Positions 15,665 through 23,554 of a DNA stretch of 64,000 bases are shown one piece after another. Source of the DNA: Methanomassiliicoccales archaeon UBA147 (GTDB lineage Archaea > Thermoplasmatota > Thermoplasmata > SG8-5); contig DAJR01000023.1 of the NCBI GenBank assembly GCA_002496385.1, positions 1-64,000 on the forward strand, given 5' to 3'. The notes beneath the pieces were generated by a model. It ran no database searches. It was given only the letters and a program-made list of their open reading frames with translations, and was not told the origin of the DNA. Each line of letters starts with the position of its first letter. The stretch's first letter is position 1. Position numbers and translations under genes: made by a program.

Positions 15665-16204
15665 CTATCTGCCCGGCGGAATGAAATCGTGCAAATCCGC
15701 AATCTGCGGATTGCGCTTGCCCTCCGTGACAAGGCACATGTTGACATCTATCATCACAGGCTTGTCAAGGAGATGGTCGTCATATATCATCCTTAGGGTG
15801 TCGTAATAGCGCCTGGCAGTCGCGTGGTCTGGCGCGGAGAACCTGAGCACCCAATCGAACTCCCCGTTGACATAGAAGAAATTGGTCAGCCGCACATTCT
15901 GCTTCTTCGGCCCTTCCCCGACCAGCCGCATCAGCAGCGTGTTAACCAGTCCCTCGTTCATGGGCTTGGTCTTCATCAGCACTATGTAGCATACATGGCC
16001 CAGCCGCTTCTCGTCCAGGACCGCAGTGTAGCCCCAGATGACCCCGTCGTCCTCCAGTTGCTTCTTCTTGCGCCATACTTTCTGGCGGTATGTCCCGAGG
16101 TCCCTGGCTATCTCCATATCGCTCCTTGTCGGGTCCTCCAGCAGGGCGGCCACTATCCTGTTGTCCAGACTCTCTTTTTTACCGACCGTCTCATTTTCAG
16201 TCAT
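15665..16204 (-). CDS. Lrp/AsnC-family transcriptional regulator
   Basis: 179 residues: an N-terminal winged helix (about 12-65, LDNRIVAALLEDPTRSDMEIARDLGTYRQKVWRK, shortened here to its helix positions) followed by a ligand-binding ferredoxin-like RAM domain (70-150, GYTAVLDEKRLGHVCYIVLMK; EFDWVLRFSAPD). It converges on the citrate operon, ending 5 nt from it, and could regulate it or the divergent genes at 16.3 kb. The ATG 16204 is preceded by AGGTGAAGGA. Effector unknown. Confidence 0.88.
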   Translation of the reverse strand: MTENETVGKKESLDNRIVAALLEDPTRSDMEIARDLGTYRQKVWRKKKQLEDDGVIWGYTAVLDEKRLGHVCYIVLMKTKPMNEGLVNTLLMRLVGEGPKKQNVRLTNFFYVNGEFDWVLRFSAPDHATARRYYDTLRMIYDDHLLDKPVMIDVNMCLVTEGKRNPQIADLHDFIPPGR

Positions 16205-16284
16205 TCCTTCACCTTTTGTTACATTTCTGTATTACAACATTCTTTATCTGTCACTCTCATATATAATTAATGGAGGTGAATGAA

Positions 16285-16419
16285 GTGCAGAAGAAGACGG
16301 AAATGGACTACGAGAAGATCACAATCTATCCCTTCGATTACGACGCCGAGAAGCGCGAGCAGCTTCACACCCAGCTCAAGAAACTCGGCATCAAGTTCAG
16401 CTACGAGAACTGGAACTGA
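16285..16419 (+). CDS. Small hypothetical protein (44 aa)
   Basis: An open frame ending in GIKFSYENWN. GGAGGTGA at 16272-16279 lies 5 nt before a GTG at 16285, which is therefore chosen; the in-frame ATG at 16270 overlaps that ribosome-binding site. The sequence (TIYPFDYDAEKREQLHTQLK) is amphipathic with clear coding character and resembles no family I know. It is divergent from the Lrp gene and may share its control region (16205-16284). Confidence 0.6.
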   Translation: MQKKTEMDYEKITIYPFDYDAEKREQLHTQLKKLGIKFSYENWN

Positions 16420-16542
16420 ATGAATTTCATGCGGGCAGCGTGGGCTAATTAGAATATTTATTGCAGAACAGTGCCTCTTTCTCCTATAAAATGTATTTAT
16501 AAGCATCAGTTCATTGCACATTAATTATTGCTCAAATAGGCA

Positions 16543-16555
16543 ATATATTTAAATA
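16543..16555 (+). promoter_or_regulatory. TATA box of the DUF134/metal-cluster gene set
   Basis: ATATATTTAAATA centred about 28 nt before ATG 16578 predicts a leaderless transcript that begins the gene set 16.6-23.1 kb. Confidence 0.55.
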
Positions 16556-16577
16556 CTTCTTCTCATATGTGCATATT

Positions 16578-16907
16578 ATGCCCGGAAGACGCGGAAGACA
16601 CAGATGCCCCAGGTGGGTCACGGATGTGCCGGAAGTGCAATTTTTCAAACCCGCTGGCGTGCCCCTGAGAACGCTGCAGGTGGTCGAATTGACCATCGAA
16701 GAACTTGAGACAATCCGCCTTGTGGACCTTGACGGTCTCACACAGGAGCAAGCGGCGGTTTCAATGGGGGTTTCCAGACGGACACTCTGGAACGACCTGA
16801 TGGCCGCCCGAAAGAAGGTGGCCTTCGCCCTGGTCAATGGCCAGGCGATACAGATCCGGGGAGGCGCCTACGCAGTCGCCGGGCAAACAGAAGAAAGGAG
16901 GAAATGA
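16578..16907 (+). CDS. DUF134 family HTH regulator
   Basis: 109 residues starting [14 protein letters not shown], the DUF134 hallmark, followed by a sigma70-region-4-like helix-turn-helix ([20 protein letters not shown]). DUF134 genes regularly sit beside NifX-type and MinD/Mrp-type genes in anaerobes and are thought to be their regulators. ATG 16578 is used (leaderless from the TATA box at 16543-16555); an in-frame GTG at 16569 is unlikely. Overlaps the next open frame only if that starts at 16904. Confidence 0.88.
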   Translation: MPGRRGRHRCPRWVTDVPEVQFFKPAGVPLRTLQVVELTIEELETIRLVDLDGLTQEQAAVSMGVSRRTLWNDLMAARKKVAFALVNGQAIQIRGGAYAVAGQTEERRK

Positions 16908-16909
16908 AC

Positions 16910-17281
16910 ATGCCATACGGAGACAGAACAGGACCCTGGGGACAGGGACCGATGACCGGCCGAAGGGCCGGATACTGCGCAGGAAACGATCGTCCAGGAT
17001 ATGCGAGCCCAATCGTGGGCCGCGGTTTTGGAATGGGTTACGGCCGTGGAATGGGTCGCGGGAGAGGCTTTGGCCGGGGGTTCGGCAGGGGCTACGGCCG
17101 CGGTTTCGGCTACGGTCCGGCTTCGGAGCCGCCCGACTATTACCCGGCCAGGACCATACCGGTCCACAGGGAACCTTCGCCCGAGGAGGAGAAGATATTC
17201 CTTGAGAACCTGGTAAAGGACCTGGAAGCGGAACTGGAGGACGTGAAGGCGCGAATGAATGAACTGGCGAAGAAGGAGTAG
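16910..17281 (+). CDS. DUF5320 family Gly/Arg-rich protein
   Basis: 123 residues beginning MPYGDRTGPWGQGPMTGR with a GYC motif, then a Gly/Arg/Tyr-rich low-complexity part (about 35-75) and an acidic coiled-coil tail (EEEKIFLENLVKDLEAELED). This is the DUF5320 pattern found next to NifX/MinD clusters. GGAGG ends 8 nt before ATG 16910, so that start is preferred to ATG 16904, which would be 2 nt away. Function unknown; the low-complexity centre and coiled coil suggest a scaffold. Confidence 0.82.
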   Translation: MPYGDRTGPWGQGPMTGRRAGYCAGNDRPGYASPIVGRGFGMGYGRGMGRGRGFGRGFGRGYGRGFGYGPASEPPDYYPARTIPVHREPSPEEEKIFLENLVKDLEAELEDVKARMNELAKKE

Positions 17282-17308
17282 TCAGTTCTCTTTATTTTTT
17301 GTGATTGA

Positions 17309-18115
17309 ATGAACGGAAACATCGCCGGCGGAAACACGATCGAGAAAAACCTCGAAAGCATAGGTGACATACTGGTCGTGATGAGCGGCAAGGGCGGTGT
17401 TGGAAAGACAACGGTGGCTGTCAACCTCGCATGTGCATTGGGCGCACGCGGGAAATCCGTCGGGATACTTGATGCTGATTTCCACGGGCCCAATGTCCCG
17501 ATGATGCTGGGAATGGAAGGCGGCACTCTCATGGCCGATGGCGAGTCCATCGTTCCGATGATGGCGTTCAACGGTATGCCAGTCATGTCCACGGCATTTC
17601 TGATAAGCAATCCGGACATCCCCGTGATATGGCGCGGCCCGATGAAGATGCAGGTAATCAATCAGTTCCTGGGCCAGGTGCGATGGGGCAAATTGGATTA
17701 CCTTGTCATAGACCTTCCGCCCGGGACAGGTGACGAATCGTTGAGCATAGCCCAGCAGATTCCCAGGGCGAAAGCCATCATTGTCACGACGCCGCAGGAT
17801 GTGGCGCTGCTGGATTCCAGGAAAGCCGTGACCTTTGCCAGGCAACTCAAGATGCCCGTTCTCGGGATGATAGAGAACATGAGCGGTATGGAATGCCCGC
17901 ACTGCGGCAAGGACATTGACCTGTTCAAGACGGGCGGCGGCGAGAGAGCCGCTGCCGAGATGGGCGTTCCATTTCTCGGCAGGCTTCCGTTGGACCCCCG
18001 GACTGTTGTGTCCGGGGATTCCGGGAAGCCTATCATGGCCGGGGACCTCGGGAGCAGCGTCGCGAAGGCGTTCAGTGAAATAGTGGAAAGAATCGAGGAC
18101 AAAGGAGGAAATTGA
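17309..18115 (+). CDS. Mrp/NBP35-type Fe-S carrier ATPase
   Basis: 268 residues of the Mrp/ApbC family: deviant Walker A SGKGGVGKTT (26-35), a DADFHGPNVPMMLG switch (56-68), DYLVIDLPPGTGDE, and a C-terminal MSGMECPHCG with Cys196/Cys199, the CxxC that binds a bridging Fe-S cluster in the dimer. Such proteins carry and insert Fe-S clusters. It is part of the 16.6-23.1 kb set with two further MinD-type ATPases. No Shine-Dalgarno is evident before ATG 17309. Confidence 0.93.
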   Translation: MNGNIAGGNTIEKNLESIGDILVVMSGKGGVGKTTVAVNLACALGARGKSVGILDADFHGPNVPMMLGMEGGTLMADGESIVPMMAFNGMPVMSTAFLISNPDIPVIWRGPMKMQVINQFLGQVRWGKLDYLVIDLPPGTGDESLSIAQQIPRAKAIIVTTPQDVALLDSRKAVTFARQLKMPVLGMIENMSGMECPHCGKDIDLFKTGGGERAAAEMGVPFLGRLPLDPRTVVSGDSGKPIMAGDLGSSVAKAFSEIVERIEDKGGN

Positions 18116-18116
18116 C

Positions 18117-18305
18117 ATGAACGGAAATGGACAGGGCAGGGGAAACCGGGCCGGAGGCCAAGGCCGCGGGATGGGCACCGGCCAGGGACTGGGCGGAACA
18201 TGCGTCTGCCCGAAATGCGGATATAGCGAACAGCACCAGAGGGGCGTGCCGTGCTTCGAGGTTAGATGCCCGAAGTGCAATATGCAGTTGATAAGAGGCA
18301 AATGA
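18117..18305 (+). CDS. Small zinc-ribbon protein, Gly-rich
   Basis: 62 residues: a Gly/Arg/Gln-rich N-terminus (1-27) and a zinc ribbon CVCPKCGYSEQHQ...CPKCNMQLI (two CxxC-type knuckles). GGAGG precedes the ATG, which lies 1 nt after the Mrp stop, so co-expression is certain. Its glycine-rich head resembles that of the DUF5320 protein nearby. Metal or cluster handling is inferred from context. Confidence 0.8.
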   Translation: MNGNGQGRGNRAGGQGRGMGTGQGLGGTCVCPKCGYSEQHQRGVPCFEVRCPKCNMQLIRGK

Positions 18306-18325
18306 GAAATTTGGAGGTATGAAAA

Positions 18326-19675
18326 ATGAAACAGGCAGACATCGTAATTGTGGGCGGAAGCGCGGCCGGGGTCCCGGCGGCAATTACCGCGAGAAGGCAT
18401 TATCCAGACAAGAGCATCTTGCTGGTGAGAAAGGAACAACAGGTATTGATACCGTGCGGAATACCGTACATATTCGGAACAGTCGGAAAGCCCGAGAACA
18501 ATCTCATCCCAGACAAGTCCCTGATTGACAACAAAGTCGAAATATTCGTGGACGAGGTCACTGGCATAGACAAAGCCGGGAAGACGCTGTCGACCGCAGG
18601 CGGCGAGACAATAGGGTATGACAAACTCGTCCTCGCAACCGGCTCCGAGCCTCTGGTTCCGCCGATTCCGGGCATGAACAAGGAAAATGTCTTCCCGATA
18701 AAGAAGGACATCGAATACCTTAGAAATTTCCAGAGCACGCTTGAGGGCGTGAAGGACTTGGTCGTCCTGGGCTGCGGTTTCATAGGCGTGGAATTCGCAG
18801 ACGAATGCAAGAAGAACAGGGACATCAATGTCACGATAATCGAGATGCTGAACCAATGCCTTCAGATTGCATTCGGGGAGAGCGCCTGCAAATGCTGCAA
18901 GGAGATTGAGGACGCCCTGAAGAACCGTGGTATAAACATTGTCACCGAGGCGAAGCTGGAAGAGGTGCTCGGGGACGACAAGGTCACAGGTGTCAAACTG
19001 TCCGACGGCAGGGTGATCAAGGCAGACGCTCTCATTGTCGGCATCGGGGTGAAACCGAACATCGCGCTCGCCAAGGCCGCAGGCCTGGAGACCGACCCCG
19101 GGTTCGGCATAAAAGTCGACACGAACCAGAGAACGACCGACCCCAACATATTCGCCGTGGGAGACTGCGCCAGTAAGTTCTCCTTCTTCTCCGGGAAACC
19201 GTCCAAGTTATGGCTCGCCTCCATAGCCACGCATGAGGCCAGGATAGCCGGTGCCAATCTGTTCAAGACCAGGCGCATCAACCAGGGCGTGATAGGCGTG
19301 TTCTCGACCGCGATAGACGGGTTAACCGTCGGCATGGCCGGAATGAGTTCGAAAGGCGCGGAGGAATTCGGATTCGAGGTTGTCACCGGAGAAGCGGAAG
19401 CTCCCAACAGGCATCCCGGGGGAATGCCGGGCATGGCAAAAATGTGGGTACGCCTTAACTTCAACAGATCGAACGGCGAGATAATCGGCGGAGCGGTCTG
19501 CGGCGGCTCAAGCGCCGGCGAGGTCATAAACATAATCAGCGCCTGCATTCAGAAGAAGATGACGGCCGACGACATAGCAACATTCCAGATTGGGACGCAT
19601 CCTGCGGTCACAGCATCGCCCATCGCCTACCAGTTGGTGAACGCGGCCGAGATGGCTTTGAAAAACATGAGGTAA
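18326..19675 (+). CDS. FAD-dependent NAD(P)H oxidoreductase, CoA-disulfide reductase-like
   Basis: 449 residues of the pyridine nucleotide-disulfide oxidoreductase family. FAD site IVGGSAAGVPAA (8-19), a single redox Cys44 in QQVLIPCGIPYIFG as in CoA-disulfide reductases/NADH oxidases rather than the CxxxxC pair, NAD site GCGFIGVEFADE, and FAD-contact TDPNIFAVGDCA. Likely reduces a persulfide, polysulfide, CoA disulfide or oxygen with NAD(P)H. Placed between Mrp and NifX genes, it might supply reduced sulfur or electrons to cluster assembly. GGAGG lies upstream of ATG 18326. Confidence 0.88.
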   Translation: MKQADIVIVGGSAAGVPAAITARRHYPDKSILLVRKEQQVLIPCGIPYIFGTVGKPENNLIPDKSLIDNKVEIFVDEVTGIDKAGKTLSTAGGETIGYDKLVLATGSEPLVPPIPGMNKENVFPIKKDIEYLRNFQSTLEGVKDLVVLGCGFIGVEFADECKKNRDINVTIIEMLNQCLQIAFGESACKCCKEIEDALKNRGINIVTEAKLEEVLGDDKVTGVKLSDGRVIKADALIVGIGVKPNIALAKAAGLETDPGFGIKVDTNQRTTDPNIFAVGDCASKFSFFSGKPSKLWLASIATHEARIAGANLFKTRRINQGVIGVFSTAIDGLTVGMAGMSSKGAEEFGFEVVTGEAEAPNRHPGGMPGMAKMWVRLNFNRSNGEIIGGAVCGGSSAGEVINIISACIQKKMTADDIATFQIGTHPAVTASPIAYQLVNAAEMALKNMR

Positions 19676-19680
19676 TGCGC

Positions 19681-20046
19681 ATGAAAATCGCAATAACATC
19701 GACAGGAAAGGAATCAGATGCCCAGATGGACCCAAGATTCGGCAGATGCCAGTACTTCATCATACTGGACCCGGACACGATGAAGTTCACGGCACATGAC
19801 AATGCCGGCACGATGCAGAGGGGCGGTGCCGGGCCCATGGCAGCCAAGGCGATATCCGACCTTGGCGCTGAAATACTCATAACTGGCGATGTGGGGCCCA
19901 ATGCCTTTGACGCACTCAAAGCCGCCGGGATAAAGGCCTACATTGGCGCAAGCGGCACGGTCAGCCAGGCAGTTCAGCAGTGGAAGGACGGAAAGCTCAG
20001 CGAGGCCGGGACTGCGAGCGTCGCATCCCACGCAGGAATGAGGTGA
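19681..20046 (+). CDS. NifX/dinitrogenase iron-molybdenum cofactor-type protein (1)
   Basis: 121 residues of the NifX/NafY/orange-protein fold: MKIAITSTGKESDAQMDPRFGR, then GGAGPMAAKAISDLGAEILITG and GASGTVSQAVQQW. The family binds Mo/Fe or Mo/Cu clusters. No nifHDK genes are nearby, so a nitrogenase role is not indicated. The start is ATG 19681, with GAGGT about 8 nt upstream; ATG 19675 overlaps the previous stop. Paralogue of the next gene. Confidence 0.88.
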   Translation: MKIAITSTGKESDAQMDPRFGRCQYFIILDPDTMKFTAHDNAGTMQRGGAGPMAAKAISDLGAEILITGDVGPNAFDALKAAGIKAYIGASGTVSQAVQQWKDGKLSEAGTASVASHAGMR

Positions 20047-20050
20047 TTTG

Positions 20051-20452
20051 ATGAAAGTTTGCATACCGACGATGGGAGACAGGGGAATGGATGAATCCGT
20101 GGGCGAGCATTTCGGAAGGGTTCCGACCTATACGCTTGTCAACACCGAAACAGGAGAAGTCAAGGTCATCCAGAACACCACAACACACATGGGCGGCACA
20201 GGATATGCGCCGGACCTGATTTCGCAGCACGGCGCGGAAGTGATGCTGTGCGGAGGCCTGGGCAGAAAGGCCATCCAGATGTTCGAAGAAAAGGGCATCA
20301 TGGTCTATGTCGGCGCAAGCGGCACAGTGGCTGATGCGATCAACCACTGGAAGGCCGGGCAGTTGCAGGCAGCCACCAATGAGACGGCGTGCCAGCAGCA
20401 CGCATTTCGGGGCGAGGGCCACGGAGACGGCCACCACCATCACCACGAGTGA
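20051..20452 (+). CDS. NifX/dinitrogenase iron-molybdenum cofactor-type protein (2), His-rich tail
   Basis: 133 residues. Same fold as the preceding paralogue (ESVGEHFGRVPTYTLVN; GYAPDLISQHGAEVMLCGG; GASGTVADAINHW), but with a C-terminal metal-binding tail GHGDGHHHHHE. AGGTGA precedes ATG 20051. Its TGA at 20450-20452 is followed in the same frame, with no further stop, by the radical SAM gene that has no ATG, GTG or TTG at its expected start; see that entry. Confidence 0.88.
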   Translation: MKVCIPTMGDRGMDESVGEHFGRVPTYTLVNTETGEVKVIQNTTTHMGGTGYAPDLISQHGAEVMLCGGLGRKAIQMFEEKGIMVYVGASGTVADAINHWKAGQLQAATNETACQQHAFRGEGHGDGHHHHHE

Positions 20453-20458
20453 GGGGGC

Positions 20459-21403
20459 CTGAAGACGTCCCTTGCCTATGGCCCGGTACCTTCAAGGAGG
20501 TTCGGGCGCTCGATAGGGGTGAGCCCCATTCCTCCCAAGGCTTGCACCTACTCATGCATATATTGCCAGCTCGGACACACTACCGATCTGAGAGTGGCGA
20601 GGGACAGGTTCTTCGATCCCGCCCGGATTGAAAATGACATCGAAACCGCGGTTCTGGCCTGTAAAGAGAAAGCGGATTTCATAACGATGGTCGGAGACGG
20701 AGAGCCAATATTGTCCACGGACATCGGCCGGCTGATATCATACTGCAAGCGCCGATGGGACATCCCGGTAGGCGTGATAACCAACGGCTCACTGCTCTGG
20801 GATAACGAGGTAAGAAGCCAGCTTCATGAGGCAGACATTGTCTCAGTGACTGTTTCCGCCGGCGAGGAGTCCGAGTTCAGGAAGATACACAGGCCGCATG
20901 GTAAACTGAAATTTCAAAAGGTAATGGACGGGATGCGTGAGTTCAGGAAAGATTTCAATGGAAAATTATGGGCGGAGGTCATGCTGGTCGCAGGCCTGAA
21001 TGACTCAGACGGGGTTCTGCATTCAATCAAGGAACAATTGGATTCAATATCCCCTGACAAAATCTTCATCGCAACGCCCACGAGACCGCCGGCCGAGAGC
21101 TGGGTAAGGCCGCCCGGAACCGACAGCATCCTGAACGCCGCCGCCATCCTCAACGGGTCGATAGAGATGACATTGCCGGAAACTGGAAACTTCGCAATAA
21201 CCGGCGACGTAAAACATATTTCTGATACGATATTGCAGTTATGTTCCAGGCATCCGATGATGGAGCACCAGCTTAGGGAGATAGAGGGGCAATTGGACAC
21301 GATATTCGTGGACGGGATGATTGCGGATGGGCTTGTGATATGGAAACCGCATATGGGCATCCGATACCTTGTGCCAAATAATATGAAAGGGAGGCAAACA
21401 TAA
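20459..21403 (+). CDS. Radical SAM protein (GPVPSRR family), apparent CTG start
   Basis: 314 residues. The conserved N-terminus AYGPVPSRRFGRSIGVSPIP leads to the 4Fe-4S motif CTYSCIYC (Cys29, Cys33, Cys36), followed by MVGDGEPILS (SAM-contact GEP) and VITNGSLL. Because the GPVPSRR block is essential in the family, a start at GTG 20519 would delete it. In frame between the upstream TGA (20450-20452) and this block, CTG 20459 is the only near-cognate codon; GAGGGGG precedes it. Either CTG initiates, or the TGA is read through to give a NifX-radical SAM fusion, or there is a sequence error. Probably an accessory maturation enzyme of this cluster. Confidence 0.85.
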   Translation: MKTSLAYGPVPSRRFGRSIGVSPIPPKACTYSCIYCQLGHTTDLRVARDRFFDPARIENDIETAVLACKEKADFITMVGDGEPILSTDIGRLISYCKRRWDIPVGVITNGSLLWDNEVRSQLHEADIVSVTVSAGEESEFRKIHRPHGKLKFQKVMDGMREFRKDFNGKLWAEVMLVAGLNDSDGVLHSIKEQLDSISPDKIFIATPTRPPAESWVRPPGTDSILNAAAILNGSIEMTLPETGNFAITGDVKHISDTILQLCSRHPMMEHQLREIEGQLDTIFVDGMIADGLVIWKPHMGIRYLVPNNMKGRQT

Positions 21404-22245
21404 TGGGCATGAAAATTGCAATAGCAAGCGGCAAGGGCGGGACAGGCAAGACAACCGTGGCGGTGAACCTGGCGCTGAGCCTGGGGAATGTCCAGCTCAT
21501 CGACTGCGATGTGGAGAATCCGAACGGCCACCTGTTCCTGGGAAAGGAACTGGAAGAGGTAGAACCCGTGAATCTGACTGTACCGCTCATAGACAAGGCA
21601 AAATGCACGAACTGCGGGAAGTGCGCCGAGTTCTGCCGCTACAACGCTCTGGTCACGATCAAACAGGCCACACTTTTCTTCCCGGAGATGTGCCACGGCT
21701 GCGGCGGCTGCACCCTGGTCTGCCCGGAGAACGCCATCAGCGAAGTTCCCAGGCCCATCGGCAAGATTTACCATGCAGATGTCGCGGGGATGGATTTCTG
21801 GTCAGGGCTGCTGAACATAGGCGAGCCCATGGCCACGCCTGTCATAAAGCGGCTGAAATACCATGTCGCTGCCTCGAGAACCGTGATACTGGACTCCCCC
21901 CCGGGCACTGCCTGCCCGGTGATTGAAACCATGTCCGACGCAGATTTTGTGATACTTGTAACCGAGCCCACACCATTCGGCCTTCACGACCTGAAACTGG
22001 CCGTCGAAGTGGTCCGGCTTCTGGGAATTCCCTTCGGCGTGATAGTTAACCGCATGGGCTCGGGAGACGACAGGGTCCAGAGGCACTGCGGGGAAGAGGG
22101 CATTGAAGTCCTGATGGAGATACCCCAGGACCAGGGCATAGCCAGGCTTTACTCGAAAGGCACGCCCTTCGTGCAGGAAATGCCCGAATGGAAGGCCAAG
22201 TTCAGGGACCTCCATGCTGGGATAATGAAGGTGGTGGGACAATGA
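21403..22245 (+). CDS. MinD-type ATPase with inserted 2[4Fe-4S] ferredoxin (1)
   Basis: 280 residues. Deviant Walker A ASGKGGTGKTT (8-18), then an inserted bacterial-type ferredoxin with two motifs: C68-C71-C74-C78 and C97-C100-C103-C107. The ATPase resumes with DSPPGTACPVI and FGVIVNRMGSG. Paired MinD-ferredoxin ATPases accompany the orange protein in Desulfovibrio and NifX-type proteins in many anaerobes, where they form a membrane- or septum-associated complex. GGGAGG lies 8 nt before the ATG, which overlaps the preceding stop by one base. Confidence 0.93.
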   Translation: MGMKIAIASGKGGTGKTTVAVNLALSLGNVQLIDCDVENPNGHLFLGKELEEVEPVNLTVPLIDKAKCTNCGKCAEFCRYNALVTIKQATLFFPEMCHGCGGCTLVCPENAISEVPRPIGKIYHADVAGMDFWSGLLNIGEPMATPVIKRLKYHVAASRTVILDSPPGTACPVIETMSDADFVILVTEPTPFGLHDLKLAVEVVRLLGIPFGVIVNRMGSGDDRVQRHCGEEGIEVLMEIPQDQGIARLYSKGTPFVQEMPEWKAKFRDLHAGIMKVVGQ

Positions 22246-23105
22246 AACAGTTAACTGTCATCAGCGGCAAGGGTGGGACAGGCAAGACAACCATCACCGC
22301 AGCATTCGCGTCCCTGGCGCGGAATGCGGTGCTGGCGGACTGCGATGTTGATGCCGCAGACCTGCATCTCATCCTGAATCCGAAAATCAGGGAGACAATG
22401 GAGTTCAAAGGCCTAAAAATCGCAAGGAAGGATTCGGACAAATGCATATCCTGCGGCAAATGCCTGGAGCACTGCCGTTTCAATGCCATTGACGGGAATT
22501 TCAACATCAAGGACACCGGGTGCGAGGGCTGCGGCGTGTGCGAGTATGTCTGCCCCGCAAAGGCCATAACGCTTGTGGACAGGATATCCGGCCATGCCTA
22601 TCTCTCGGAGACAAGGTTCGGGCCCATGGCCCATGCTGCACTCAAGACTGCCGAAGAAGCTTCGGGCATGCTGGTTTCCCTTGTGCGGGAGAACGCCAAG
22701 CGCCTTGCCAGGGAGCAAAACCGGGATACGGTGATAATCGACGGGCCGCCGGGCATTGGTTGCCCGGTCATATCGGCCATTGCCGGCGTGGATCTTGTAT
22801 TGGTGGTATCGGAGCCCACAGTATCGGGCGTTCACGACGCAGAGCGCGTGTTGGGCGTGGCAAAGCATTTCAGGATACCGGCCATGATGCTGGTGAACAA
22901 GGCCGACCTCAACCCCCAGATGGCTGAGAAGCTTGAGAGGTATTGCCTGGACAGCGGCGTGAAGCTTGCCGGACGCCTGCCTTACGACAATGTCACGACC
23001 GAGGCAATGATCGCCGGGAAGACTGTCATCGAGTACTCGGACGGCGCCTTCTCGGCAGAGCTTCGCGAGGTGTGGGCGAAGGTGCTGGTGTCCCTGCAGG
23101 CCTAA
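22242..23105 (+). CDS. MinD-type ATPase with inserted 2[4Fe-4S] ferredoxin (2)
   Basis: 287 residues, paralogue of the upstream gene and translationally coupled to it (ATGA overlap). Walker A ISGKGGTGKTT, first ferredoxin motif C68-C71-C74-C78, second C94-C97-C100-C104, DGPPGIGCPV switch. The two ATPases probably form a heterodimer. The ATG 22242 is the right start; a longer frame reaching 22188 lies inside the upstream gene. It overlaps the convergent CGGC gene by 4 nt at the 3' end. Confidence 0.93.
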   Translation: MKQLTVISGKGGTGKTTITAAFASLARNAVLADCDVDAADLHLILNPKIRETMEFKGLKIARKDSDKCISCGKCLEHCRFNAIDGNFNIKDTGCEGCGVCEYVCPAKAITLVDRISGHAYLSETRFGPMAHAALKTAEEASGMLVSLVRENAKRLAREQNRDTVIIDGPPGIGCPVISAIAGVDLVLVVSEPTVSGVHDAERVLGVAKHFRIPAMMLVNKADLNPQMAEKLERYCLDSGVKLAGRLPYDNVTTEAMIAGKTVIEYSDGAFSAELREVWAKVLVSLQA

Positions 23106-23539
23106 TCATATGCCAACCGGATATTCTCAGCTGCCAGCGTGGGTTTAATCAACTCCTGCCAGACAGCGGACTCCCATGTTCCCAGCTTGCTGTGCGTCAG
23201 AAAATATTTCTGGGGTATCGGGTGTGTCCCCACGACCACCTTGATGCCGTATTTCTCGGTGATGAAGTCCCTGAATCTTGCTATGTTGGGGCAGGGCGGG
23301 TATCCGACCACCAGTCCGGTGGCCAGGTGTATCGCTTCCGTGCCGTTCTTCTTCATCTCCTCGGGCGCGTATTCAATGTTCCCTCCGGGGCATCCGCCGC
23401 AGGTGGTGTATCCGACAATCTCCAATGTCTCGTCCTTCGGGTAAATGCTGAAAGCTCCCTCGCGGTTTCGCGCAGCCCTGAAGCATTTGCCCCCGGCGCA
23501 GTTATGGTACCTGTTGCAGATGAATATTCCGATTTTCAT
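23102..23539 (-). CDS. CGGC domain protein
   Basis: 145 residues: MKIGIFICNRYHNCAGGKCF, TTCGGCPGG and a GYPPCPN motif, the cysteine pattern of the CGGC domain, presumed to bind metal or an Fe-S cluster. It converges on the MinD-ferredoxin genes and fits their redox/metal theme. Function not established. Confidence 0.88.
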   Translation of the reverse strand: MKIGIFICNRYHNCAGGKCFRAARNREGAFSIYPKDETLEIVGYTTCGGCPGGNIEYAPEEMKKNGTEAIHLATGLVVGYPPCPNIARFRDFITEKYGIKVVVGTHPIPQKYFLTHSKLGTWESAVWQELIKPTLAAENIRLAYD

Positions 23540-23554
23540 GTTTTGGAACGCTCC

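Noticed and set aside
16205..16284. Possible Lrp operator palindrome (TTGTTACAT...ATTACAACA)
   Set aside because: The symmetry is poor and common in A/T-rich spacers; not enough to call a site.
17282..18856. 524-codon antisense frame
   Set aside because: Spans Mrp, the zinc ribbon and the flavoprotein start in antisense; composition typical of a shadow frame.
19681..20452. Nitrogenase cofactor assembly locus
   Set aside because: Only NifX-fold proteins are present; no nifH, nifD, nifK, nifE, nifN or nifB, so the orange-protein-like reading is preferred.
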